A program made the position numbers and the translations under genes. From contig OY782765.1 in NCBI GenBank assembly GCA_963678275.1, positions 4,712,001 to 4,776,000 of the forward strand: a stretch of 64,000 nucleotides of DNA, given 5' to 3'. The notes below the pieces were generated by a model, which was not told the DNA's origin, did not search any database, and saw only the letters and a program-made list of their open reading frames with translations. This stretch comes from G963677445 sp963678275 (lineage in GTDB: Bacteria > Bacteroidota > Ignavibacteria > Ignavibacteriales > Melioribacteraceae). This document shows, piece after piece, positions 44,486-52,211 of the stretch (positions are counted from its first letter, which is position 1; each line of letters opens with the position of its first letter).

Positions 44486-45004
44486 ATGGGATTCTTCTCA
44501 AATTTAATGATTGCTATTCTTGGAGTAGTAAACCCTGTGCTTGCATTGGCTGGTAGTGCTGTTAAGTATATAACAAGTCAAGCAAAAACTGCCGGATTGT
44601 GTTTTATACTAGACTTAGTTAGTGTTGGAATGCCCGGTGGTTTTGTTAAAGATATAATGATGGGCGTAGTATCAGATGCAATTGAAGCATCATCATTAAA
44701 CTCTGCAGTAAAAAGCATTACTCCTTTTAATGATATAGTCCTAAAATGTGATCATTGCACCAGCTATTCCCACTATTATGTCAAAAGAAGTGGCAATATT
44801 ATTTGTAATAAATGTCTTGAAAAGAATATTGATGACAAGATTGTCCAGTCTGATAAAATATTCTTAATTAAAAATAGTATTTCATCAATTCATAATGAGC
44901 TACACGGATATAATAGATCTTCTCTGTCAACAAAATATAATGATTTTGAAGGCAAAGGCACATTCCCGAATCTTTCGAGTAAATTTAAAAACTTTAAAAA
45001 TTGA
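44486..45004 (+). CDS. Hypothetical cassette protein with zinc ribbon
   Basis: 172 residues. The N-terminal ~90 residues are hydrophobic and helical (LMIAILGVVNPVLALAGSAV, PGGFVKDIMMGVVSDAI), then a zinc-ribbon-like C-x2-C...C-x2-C set (LKCDHCTSY, IICNKCLEK) at about 87-118, then a polar C-terminus. Not recognised. Together with the next small gene it appears to form the content of a cassette-like unit that ends in the hairpin at 45179-45349. Base composition is more AT-rich than the chromosomal genes on either side, which suggests transfer. Confidence 0.65.
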   Translation: MGFFSNLMIAILGVVNPVLALAGSAVKYITSQAKTAGLCFILDLVSVGMPGGFVKDIMMGVVSDAIEASSLNSAVKSITPFNDIVLKCDHCTSYSHYYVKRSGNIICNKCLEKNIDDKIVQSDKIFLIKNSISSIHNELHGYNRSSLSTKYNDFEGKGTFPNLSSKFKNFKN

Positions 45005-45013
45005 GGTAGAATT

Positions 45014-45172
45014 ATGGCAGAAGAAATAATTGTTAGATGTACCCATTGTGGGCACGAAATAGGTCGAATTGCGTATATTCCTGGCATACAAAGGATAGGT
45101 TGTTCGAACTGTGGTAAGCGAACAGTTGTAGAAATTGATGAAAATGGAAAAGTTGAAACTTATAGACCATAG
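45014..45172 (+). CDS. Small zinc-ribbon protein
   Basis: 52 residues, too short for a standard search, starting MAEEIIVRCTHCGHEIGRIA with CTHCG and CSNCGK knuckles that form a zinc ribbon. It follows the previous gene by 9 bp with TGAGGTAGA as ribosome site. The stop is 10 bp before the left arm of the attC-like hairpin. Function unknown; the two neighbouring zinc-ribbon proteins may act together. Confidence 0.75.
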   Translation: MAEEIIVRCTHCGHEIGRIAYIPGIQRIGCSNCGKRTVVEIDENGKVETYRP

Positions 45173-45178
45173 GTTCGT

Positions 45179-45349
45179 GGAATAACAAACAACTCAAACC
45201 GACTGCTACAACCGGTCGTAACATTTTCAGTTTGAGTGTGTAGTGTTTTAAATAAAATTTTAAGTAAATAAACTAACATAAACAGTAAATCGTAAAATTT
45301 GGCGTGCTAAACCTTGTGGCAGCGGTTTAGTTGTATCGCCGTTATGTGC
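45179..45349. repeat. attC-like imperfect hairpin 1
   Basis: The left end has ATAAC then AACTCAAACCGACTGC; the right end has GCAGCGGTTTAGTT then GTTAT. They pair as AACT-AAACCG-CTGC with unpaired extra bases on one strand (the C after AACT and the A after CCG), the hallmark of integron attC sites. The spacing to the outer ATAAC/GTTAT arms is 4 and 8 nt. At 171 bp it is longer than most attC sites. It follows a gene stop by 6 bp. An inner ACTCAAAC/GTTTGAGT pair is also present. Confidence 0.6.
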
Positions 45350-45379
45350 TTATCATTAATAAAAATATAGGTTTGAAAA

Positions 45380-46594
45380 ATGAGTGTTACTTCGCTTGAA
45401 CTTGATTATCAAATCAAAGAATTCGACCTATTCCGGAAAAGAGAATCAAAGAAATTCCAAGAGAAAAAAGAACTTCAAGAGAAGTTTGCAAGAGATTTTC
45501 CCTTAAAAAAAATTAATCAACTAAAGCTGGACGAATATATTCAAGGAAAGGGTTCTAAAAAATCATTTTGTTATCGTTTAGAAACTGGTTTAGTTAAACT
45601 TGGAAATATGAAGGGAGCAACTTCAAATAAGTTTGGAGTTTATTATGGCAAATATGGGGAAGATACAGAATCTAAATATAGATTTACTGAAAAATTTGGT
45701 TCTACAAAAGAGGAAGCTCTCAGAAATGTCAAATTAAGTATAGTAGAACTATTAAAAGCTGGGAAAAACAGTAATCGTGAAGAAATAATTTCAAGCAAAC
45801 TGGCTCCATTATTTAGATATAAATTATTAGCTACCTACTATCCTGAAAAATATTTGAATATATATGCTAAAGAACATTTAGATTTCTTTTTGGCTGAATT
45901 AGGAGTAAATACTCTTTCCGAAAAAATGTATGATAAACATATTGCATTAATGAAATACAAAAATCGCAATAATATAATGTCAAAATGGTCAAACAATGAA
46001 TTTAATTCCTTTCTATATCGCACTTTTGGAAAACCACCAACAAATGAAAAAGAAAAAGCAATATTAGAAGCATTTCCCCCAATTGAGAGAGTAAATGCAG
46101 AGATTATTGATTTTAAAATCCTAACAAAAAATAACAGCAAAAAAACACATAAAGGGAAAAATAAATATAAACCTGATTACAAAAATCAAAACGACAGAAA
46201 TAATAGGTTAGGCGCAAGGGGTGAAAATATAGTTTATAATTTAGAGAAGAGGTTCTTTAAAAAATATAATTTCAATATTAATAAATTAATACGTGTTTCA
46301 GAATATGATGATAGTTTAGGTTACGACATTCAATCTTTGGATGAAAAAGGTAATAAAAAATATATTGAAGTTAAATCAACCCGGAGCAATTCTGATATAG
46401 TAAATTTTATAATTAGTTCTAATGAAAAAGAAGAAGCAAAAAATTTGAATAATTATTATATCTATGTAGTTCTTGAAGCTCATACCTTGCATCCAAAAAT
46501 AATACAAATAAAAGACCCAATTAATTCTTATGAAAAGAAAATGAATTTTACACCAATTAATTATAGAGTAGTATTTAACATTAAGCGCACATAA
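45380..46594 (+). CDS. DUF3883-type PD-(D/E)XK nuclease, probable modification-dependent restriction protein
   Basis: 404 residues. The N-terminal half (LDEYIQGKGSKKSFCYRLET, GATSNKFGVYYGKYG) resembles the MrcB/DUF3578-like or related DNA-recognition domains. The C-terminal DUF3883 domain (about 270-400) begins GARGENIVYNLEKR and carries the nuclease triad D316, E330 and K332 in LGYDIQSL and KYIEVKST. Such architectures occur in type IV restriction and other defence genes. The stop codon TAA (46592-46594) is part of the left arm of an attC-like hairpin, so the gene sits exactly as a cassette gene would. AT-rich composition supports transfer. Confidence 0.8.
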   Translation: MSVTSLELDYQIKEFDLFRKRESKKFQEKKELQEKFARDFPLKKINQLKLDEYIQGKGSKKSFCYRLETGLVKLGNMKGATSNKFGVYYGKYGEDTESKYRFTEKFGSTKEEALRNVKLSIVELLKAGKNSNREEIISSKLAPLFRYKLLATYYPEKYLNIYAKEHLDFFLAELGVNTLSEKMYDKHIALMKYKNRNNIMSKWSNNEFNSFLYRTFGKPPTNEKEKAILEAFPPIERVNAEIIDFKILTKNNSKKTHKGKNKYKPDYKNQNDRNNRLGARGENIVYNLEKRFFKKYNFNINKLIRVSEYDDSLGYDIQSLDEKGNKKYIEVKSTRSNSDIVNFIISSNEKEEAKNLNNYYIYVVLEAHTLHPKIIQIKDPINSYEKKMNFTPINYRVVFNIKRT

Positions 46595-46780
46595 CAAGCT
46601 TTTCCACCCGACTGCGTTTTTCAATGCGGCATTTTTCAAATATTTGGGTTTGGTTAAGAAGGTAAGCATTGCAAGTAAGTTTGTTCTATTAGATAAAATT
46701 GTTAAAAATTATTGGCAGTAGCTTTTCAGTTCTGCATCGTTGTTCGGGGCGGACGGGTGAAAAGCAACACCGTTAGCTAT
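46590..46780. repeat. attC-like imperfect hairpin 2
   Basis: Left end ATAAC then CTTTTCCACCCGAC; right end GGACGGGTGAAAAG then GTTAG. The arms pair with a single unpaired C, as in attC sites. At ~190 bp it is long. The left arm contains the stop codon of the nuclease gene. Sequence differs from hairpin 1 although structure is the same, which is the expected behaviour of attC sites. Confidence 0.6.
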
Positions 46781-47085
46781 CCTAACCTTTCCATAAACAA
46801 ATTAAAAATAGTTGCGGGGGCGCCTGATTCAGGGCAGGTTTTACCAATCTATTTCGGGCAAAAAGAATTCCATCCATTAAAATTTGCATAGATGATTAAT
46901 GCGATTATAGTGTGTATTTGACCTGTAATCGGGCTTTATACTCCTTCCGGCATGAATTGTAATACCAGTTTTTCAAGTACAAAACATCCCTGGATTTATC
47001 CGGGGAACAGATTAAGTTTGTCGCGGTTTAATTAATTCCGGGCCCGAAATATTAAGTCAAAAACTAAAATTAACACGGGGTGTAA
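46781..47085. other. Intergenic stretch upstream of creD-like gene
   Basis: 305 bp with no gene and no clear repeat. It separates the cassette-like block from the chromosomal gene that follows and probably contains that gene's promoter. Confidence 0.4.
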
Positions 47086-48417
47086 ATGGCGCAATACAAT
47101 TTTAAAAATCAGCTTGGTTTGAGAATATTTTTAATTGTTATCTTAACCATGTTTTTTATGATTCCGCAGGTTATGATAGTCAACCTGACAGAAGAGAGGA
47201 GCTTTCGTAAATATGAAGCGCAGTCTGAAGTAAGTTACAAATGGGGTGAACAGCAGAAACTCGCGGGCCCGATTCTTCATGTTCCTTATTATATAGGAAA
47301 TTCTCAAAAAGGAAAAACTCAGTTCTGGGCTCATTTCCTTCCGGAAAAACTAAATATCAGTGGGAAGGTAACATCAGAACAAAGATACCGGGGAATTTAT
47401 GAAGTTGTGGTCTATAATGGTAAAATTAATCTTGAGGGGGATTTTAATTTTCCCGATTTTCAGGTACTGGGTATTGATGAAGGATCAGTCGATTATAAAA
47501 ATATTATCCTGTCATTTGGCATATCCGATTTAAGGGGGATCAAAGACCAGATAAAAGTTAGATGGAACGATTCCACTTACCTGGCAAACCCGGGAATTGA
47601 CTGCCAACAGGTTTTAACTTCGGGAGTAAGCGTCAAACCGGTTGTTGATAAAAAATCGGAAACCTTCAGTTTTTCACTGGCAGTTGATCTTAACGGAAGC
47701 AAATCTTTGTTTTTCCTGCCGCTCGGGAAAGAAACTAATGTAAATATTACATCCGACTGGCCAAGTCCCAGTTTCACCGGATCTTTTCTTCCCGATAACA
47801 GGGAGATCTCCGACGCGGGTTTTAACGCCGAGTGGAAAATTTTCAACCTCAACAGAAATTATCCGCAGCAGTGGCGAGGAAACCGTTACGAGATCGATGG
47901 TTCGGAATTTGGCTTTGATATGATTTCAGTCGCAAATAATTATCTTAAAACAGAGCGGACGGCGAAGTATGCTTTCCTTATCATCGCGCTGACATTCACC
48001 TCATTTTTTATGATTGAGCTTTTGAGTAAAAAAAGCATTCACCCTGTCCAGTATCTGCTTGTCGGATTTGCGCTGATGGTATTTTACACCCTGCTTTTGT
48101 CAATATCTGAACACCTGAATTTTGGTTATGCTTACCTGACCGCTTCTGTGGCAATTGTGGGAATGATAACTCTCTACATCCGGAAAACACTTACAGATAT
48201 CAAAATAGCCTCACTGGTTTCCGGAATACTTATTTCTTTGTATTCTTACCTTTATGTTATTCTTCAGCTCGAAGAATTTTCCCTGCTCATCGGCAGCCTG
48301 GGGCTCTTTGTTCTTCTCGCCCTGATCATGTATCTGACAAGAAATATTGATTGGTACACAGCGTTCAAAAAACCTGAGACAGACGAAGAAACAAATAATC
48401 GGAATCAGAAAAAGTAA
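47086..48417 (+). CDS. creD: CreD-like inner-membrane protein
   Basis: 443 residues, near the usual CreD length of about 450. One membrane segment at 13-30, then a ~250-residue periplasmic domain (HVPYYIGNSQKGKTQFWAHF, LPEKLNISGKVTSEQRYRGI, SFGISDLRGIK), then six membrane segments from about 300 to 430 (KYAFLIIALTFTSFFMIELL, PVQYLLVGFALMVFYTLLLS). In enterobacteria CreD belongs to the CreBC regulon and affects envelope integrity and colicin tolerance. Here no creBC genes are adjacent, so regulation is unknown. Confidence 0.87.
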   Translation: MAQYNFKNQLGLRIFLIVILTMFFMIPQVMIVNLTEERSFRKYEAQSEVSYKWGEQQKLAGPILHVPYYIGNSQKGKTQFWAHFLPEKLNISGKVTSEQRYRGIYEVVVYNGKINLEGDFNFPDFQVLGIDEGSVDYKNIILSFGISDLRGIKDQIKVRWNDSTYLANPGIDCQQVLTSGVSVKPVVDKKSETFSFSLAVDLNGSKSLFFLPLGKETNVNITSDWPSPSFTGSFLPDNREISDAGFNAEWKIFNLNRNYPQQWRGNRYEIDGSEFGFDMISVANNYLKTERTAKYAFLIIALTFTSFFMIELLSKKSIHPVQYLLVGFALMVFYTLLLSISEHLNFGYAYLTASVAIVGMITLYIRKTLTDIKIASLVSGILISLYSYLYVILQLEEFSLLIGSLGLFVLLALIMYLTRNIDWYTAFKKPETDEETNNRNQKK

Positions 48418-48547
48418 TTTGTCCCTGGTTTTTCATTGCTGCGGGAAATATAATCTCATCCGTAAAGGAGTCAGGAATTCTGAGTTTTCACAGCATAAGA
48501 TTCCTGATTCCCTTAACAGGCCTGAGTAAATCAGGTAAGAACCCCCC

Positions 48548-49597
48548 TCACTCCCCATCAACCCCCTTCATTTTTTCAATCTTTTCCAGGTGTTGTTCGG
48601 TTTTTTGTTTCATTAGTTCTTTATGGGGTGAAAGGACATTTTCCCTGTAGGTATGGCGGCCCCAGCCCATAAAGAGCACAGTTACGGTAAGGAGCAGAAT
48701 AACTTTGCCAAGGTGTTTTCCGGGATTATCACTTTTTATTTCCATATAGATAAAGTACATAGCGATGACGGCAAATGAAATGCCGGCAATAATAAAATAC
48801 GCGAGGGGCCAGTCGACTCCGTGCCAGGGCAGGGTGAAAAAGAGGAGGGGGCCGAAAATAATCTGCGAAAGGGTGACATAAAAAGTAAGCTGATAACCTT
48901 TTTTCCTGATCTCATTTTTTTGAAAATCGGCGAGGTTTTCATCCAGGCTGTAGCTTTTTCTGCCGAAATACCATACAGTAAAAATTCCGGTTACCGCGAG
49001 AGTTCCGGCGATAAAATGGAGATAACGGGGAATAACATTCCACAAAAGCAGGGTTGAAAAGAATCCCTGAACCTCACCCCATTTTTCGGGAAATAACATC
49101 AGGTTGACATTTGATAAAAATACCAGCGGGATAAATAAAAATATAGCAATCGCCGCTCCGAGTATTGTTATATGTGTGGTTTTCCTGTTCTCATATTTTT
49201 CCCAGTTATATTTATGATAATACAATATAAGAAAAGCGATCGCCACCAGCGGTATTACAGAAATGAACGCGCTGCCTGTAAGGGCGTTGGCGGAATAAAA
49301 ATGCAAAGTATAGAGTGTATTAATTCCAAGAAGCGGCGCGACCCCGAGCACAACAGCGAGAGATTTATTTACCGTCACGGTGGTCGCTATTTCTTTCGCG
49401 AGCTTGTCATATCTCGATTCCTTCAGACCCATTATCTGGAGTATCATTACAAGGAGTGAGCCGCCGAGCATAAGATTAACAAACAAAATATGGGCGAGAA
49501 ATGATATTACAAGCACAGGAATCAGGAACCATTCAGGCATTGGAAGCGGAAGAGGAATATCTTTTGGTATCGGCTGGTTTTGAAAAAGAAAGATCAT
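48548..49597 (-). CDS. Membrane partner of the cytochrome bd-like oxidase
   Basis: 349 residues, about eight membrane segments (FLIPVLVISFLAHILFVNLM, AFISVIPLVAIAFLILYY, IAIFLFIPLVFL, YLHFIAGTLAVTGIFTVWYF). It starts 1 bp after the stop of the upstream bd-like gene, so the two are co-translated. Histidines that could bind haem occur in the membrane segments (FLAHILFV, RYLHFIAG). Not CydB by sequence. Genes of this type often sit next to haem-c-fused CydA-like genes in FCB and Nitrospira-type bacteria. The redox role is inferred from pairing only. Confidence 0.6.
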   Translation of the reverse strand: MIFLFQNQPIPKDIPLPLPMPEWFLIPVLVISFLAHILFVNLMLGGSLLVMILQIMGLKESRYDKLAKEIATTVTVNKSLAVVLGVAPLLGINTLYTLHFYSANALTGSAFISVIPLVAIAFLILYYHKYNWEKYENRKTTHITILGAAIAIFLFIPLVFLSNVNLMLFPEKWGEVQGFFSTLLLWNVIPRYLHFIAGTLAVTGIFTVWYFGRKSYSLDENLADFQKNEIRKKGYQLTFYVTLSQIIFGPLLFFTLPWHGVDWPLAYFIIAGISFAVIAMYFIYMEIKSDNPGKHLGKVILLLTVTVLFMGWGRHTYRENVLSPHKELMKQKTEQHLEKIEKMKGVDGE

Positions 49598-49598
49598 T

Positions 49599-51044
49599 TT
49601 ATTTCTCCGCTAATTTTACTGAACTGTTAGTTTGTTTTTGAGAAATGGAAACACCTTCAGATTGCGCGCCGGGAAGGTAGTTCATACTTTGCCGCTCACT
49701 TTTTATGAAAGAAACGAGAGCTTCAGCCTCGGTTGCCGTTCCGGGGAAGGGGGGCATAAAATAGCGGGCTTTGTGCATGACAGGGATGTAGTTAACCATT
49801 CGAAGCGAATCGAGCGGTTCACCATTGGGTGAATACATATCGGTAAATCTTGTTACAACCGAATTCACACCTGAAACTGTGTGACATCTGCTGCAGGTTA
49901 TCATAAACACTTCTTTGCCCGCGGCGATTTTGTTCAGATCGTTAATATCAGCATTTTTAGCGTAAAGTGAATGTTTTAATATACCCTCCTTCTGAAAAAG
50001 ATCATAATCCTCAACTCTCAGTTGATTGGAATACATATATTCCTCGAGCACAAAGGGTTTGCGTATAAATTCTCTCACTCTCTCAAATGATCCCATAGTA
50101 AGCATGGTAACAATAAATGTCGCGAGCATCAGGTATTTCGAAGAATATTTTGGTTTAAGGGAGGTCCATATTGTAACGGTCATTGAAACGACAATGAGCG
50201 CTACAAGGAAATAAAATATGGAATCATACCAGTTCTGATAAGCCTGTGTAGCCATCGCCACCGGAATATTGTCGAGCATCATACCAGGTATTTTGTAATA
50301 ATAATATAATCCCGCGGCAAAAACATGGGGTGTCCAGAGGAACATCCATAATCCCAGGTTACGGAGCACTTTTGTCCGGAATTCGGTATGTTTTTTCAGG
50401 TGATAAAGAACCAGGAATGTCGCGATAGCCCCTGCCATAACAAACGCCATCGGGGTGCGGTACGCGAGCTGTACAGGATATATCGGATTGAGGAATCCGT
50501 CAAAGAGAGTTTTGCTTTCAACCCACGAGCCTGAGTCCATCATAAAACCGAGTATTCCCACAATTATCGCCATAGTCAGCCAGGAGAATATACTGAGGGC
50601 AAGTCCGGCTCTTACATGATTTCTTTTGGCTTTAAGACTTCCGCGCGACTTTTTCCAGCCGAGGAAATAGATCATAATAAATATAACCTCGAGCATAAAT
50701 ATTATCCACTCGGTGAACCAGGCCATAAAAAATATTCTTATCAGGCTGCCGATGGAGGCGGGACTAACAAGGGCGGCCGAGAACCAAATCCCGACGCCGG
50801 TTAAAGCCCCGAGGGAGGTTGTGATCACAAAAGCGAAAAACATTAGTTTGCGGGCCAGCTCATCCCAGTCGGCCGATTCGGCAATGCCCTTCTGCTGAAG
50901 TTTGTATCCCCGGTATTCCATCAGGGTTACAATAGGGAGGAATCCCACAGCGAGCGCGTGATTAATTATTACGTGAGTAACCGCGATAATCGCTATCAGC
51001 AGGCGGTCCCCCATAAAGTCGAGATGAAAGATAGGAAAGTCCAA
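49599..51044 (-). CDS. Cytochrome bd-like quinol oxidase subunit I with fused cytochrome c domain
   Basis: 481 residues. The N-terminal ~330 residues are CydA-like: about nine membrane segments, His24 and His29 in TM1 (VTHVIINHAL), EWIIFMLEVIFI and an ERVREFIRKPFVL stretch that recalls the E-x-x-R-x-P-W region of CydA. No Q-loop of CydA length is present. After residue 350 a soluble domain has the haem c motif C384-S-R-C387-H388 and an M-P-P-F ligand region (YFMPPFPGTATEAEALVSF). The fusion suggests a quinol or cytochrome-linked terminal oxidase of the bd-like type with haem c. Co-transcribed with the 48548 gene. Confidence 0.8.
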   Translation of the reverse strand: MDFPIFHLDFMGDRLLIAIIAVTHVIINHALAVGFLPIVTLMEYRGYKLQQKGIAESADWDELARKLMFFAFVITTSLGALTGVGIWFSAALVSPASIGSLIRIFFMAWFTEWIIFMLEVIFIMIYFLGWKKSRGSLKAKRNHVRAGLALSIFSWLTMAIIVGILGFMMDSGSWVESKTLFDGFLNPIYPVQLAYRTPMAFVMAGAIATFLVLYHLKKHTEFRTKVLRNLGLWMFLWTPHVFAAGLYYYYKIPGMMLDNIPVAMATQAYQNWYDSIFYFLVALIVVSMTVTIWTSLKPKYSSKYLMLATFIVTMLTMGSFERVREFIRKPFVLEEYMYSNQLRVEDYDLFQKEGILKHSLYAKNADINDLNKIAAGKEVFMITCSRCHTVSGVNSVVTRFTDMYSPNGEPLDSLRMVNYIPVMHKARYFMPPFPGTATEAEALVSFIKSERQSMNYLPGAQSEGVSISQKQTNSSVKLAEK

Positions 51045-51536
51045 TTATACTCCCGGTTTCAATTTTTAATTCTAAAAGTCAAAATTAGAAATGTCAGACT
51101 TTTATTGCAAGAAGTAAAGTGATATTTATGTCCTGTTACTTTACGAATATAAATCGAAAATTAAAATAACGCGTCGCCATTAGGCCGTCAAAACAGGAAA
51201 GGAAGAGTGGATAGTGGAGAGTTAAGAGGGCTAATTGATAATGGATCATTAAAGGATGACTCTGGTTTATATTTTGTTTGATATTGTCCTGTTTATCTTT
51301 TTAATACACGTAATCCTTTTTTGTGAACACCGGTAAAATCCGTGGGAAAAATTTGCCCCGGCTGCCAAGGTTACAAAATATAGTATAAGATTCTTTCACC
51401 TCTATTTGCGCTCTGCCTTGCCGAAGGTTCCGAATATAATTCAGCCTAAGAAATATTGTGTACCTGACGGCACAACTGGTCCTCTTCTTCAATTTTTTCT
51501 TCCAACATTTAGTCATTTTGGAGGGAATAAATAGTC
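51045..51536. other. Intergenic stretch with a partial repeat A copy
   Basis: A degenerate half of repeat A (GTGTACCTGACGGCACA, 51458-51474, with CTTCCAACATTTAGT beyond) is followed directly by repeat B. No gene. Confidence 0.65.
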
Positions 51537-51804
51537 TCAGAACTCCTTACCTTTCGCAAAATGAAATCGCGGTAGCTTAACGCGAATTATCACATCGCAA
51601 GCTCTCAATAAAAATAGTCTTTCTGATTCATCGATCAAACAATAAAATAGATGTACCATTTCAAAGGATGAAACGTTGTCTCTGTCGTCCCTGGCGGGAC
51701 TTTTTGTGATTGTATGTCACCTATTTACCCCACAATAAATTGCGGGGCTATTTTCTGTCGTCCCTGACGGGACTCTTCTCCAGACTTCTTTCCCGCGTTT
51801 TAAT
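51537..51804. repeat. Repeat family B, copy 2
   Basis: Starts TCAGAACTCCTTACC, holds GTCCCTGGCGGGAC and GTCCCTGACGGGAC hairpins and ends where copy 3 begins; its right end is shorter than in other copies. Confidence 0.85.
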
Positions 51805-52130
51805 TTCAGAACTCCTTACCTCTCGCAACATGAAATCGCGGTAGCTTAACGCGAATTATTATATCCACAGCTCTCAATAAAAATAGTATTTCTGATTCAT
51901 CGAGCAAACAAAAAAGAAGATGTACCATTTTAGAGGATGAAAAGTTGTCTCTGTCGTCCCTGGCGGGACTTTTTGTGATTGTATGTCGCCCATTTACCCC
52001 ACAATAAATTGCGGGGCTATTATCTGTTGTCCCTGGCGGGACTTTCTTCCAGACTTCTTTCCCGCGATTTTATTTTACGAATGAATCCATGTAAGTTATT
52101 GTTTTTAAAACCGGGATCAGGAGTTCTGAG
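51805..52130. repeat. Repeat family B, copy 3
   Basis: Directly follows copy 2. Full length, from TTCAGAACTCC at the left to GGAGTTCTGA at the right, giving ~10-bp terminal inverted ends. Two GTCCCTGGCGGGAC hairpins and an ACCCCACAATAAATTGCGGG hairpin in the middle. The two copies together span the gap to the protease terminator. Confidence 0.87.
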
Positions 52131-52157
52131 ATTACAATTAACAATTGCCAATAAAAA

Positions 52158-52186
52158 AGCCTCTTCACAAAAAGTGAAGAGGCTTC
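52158..52186 (-). terminator. Rho-independent terminator after subtilase gene
   Basis: AAGCCTCTTCAC-aaaaa-GTGAAGAGGCTT, followed on the minus strand by a long T run. It lies about 25 bp beyond the stop of the protease gene. Confidence 0.9.
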
Positions 52187-52211
52187 GGTAAACTTCCATT
52201 TTTTAATGGAT

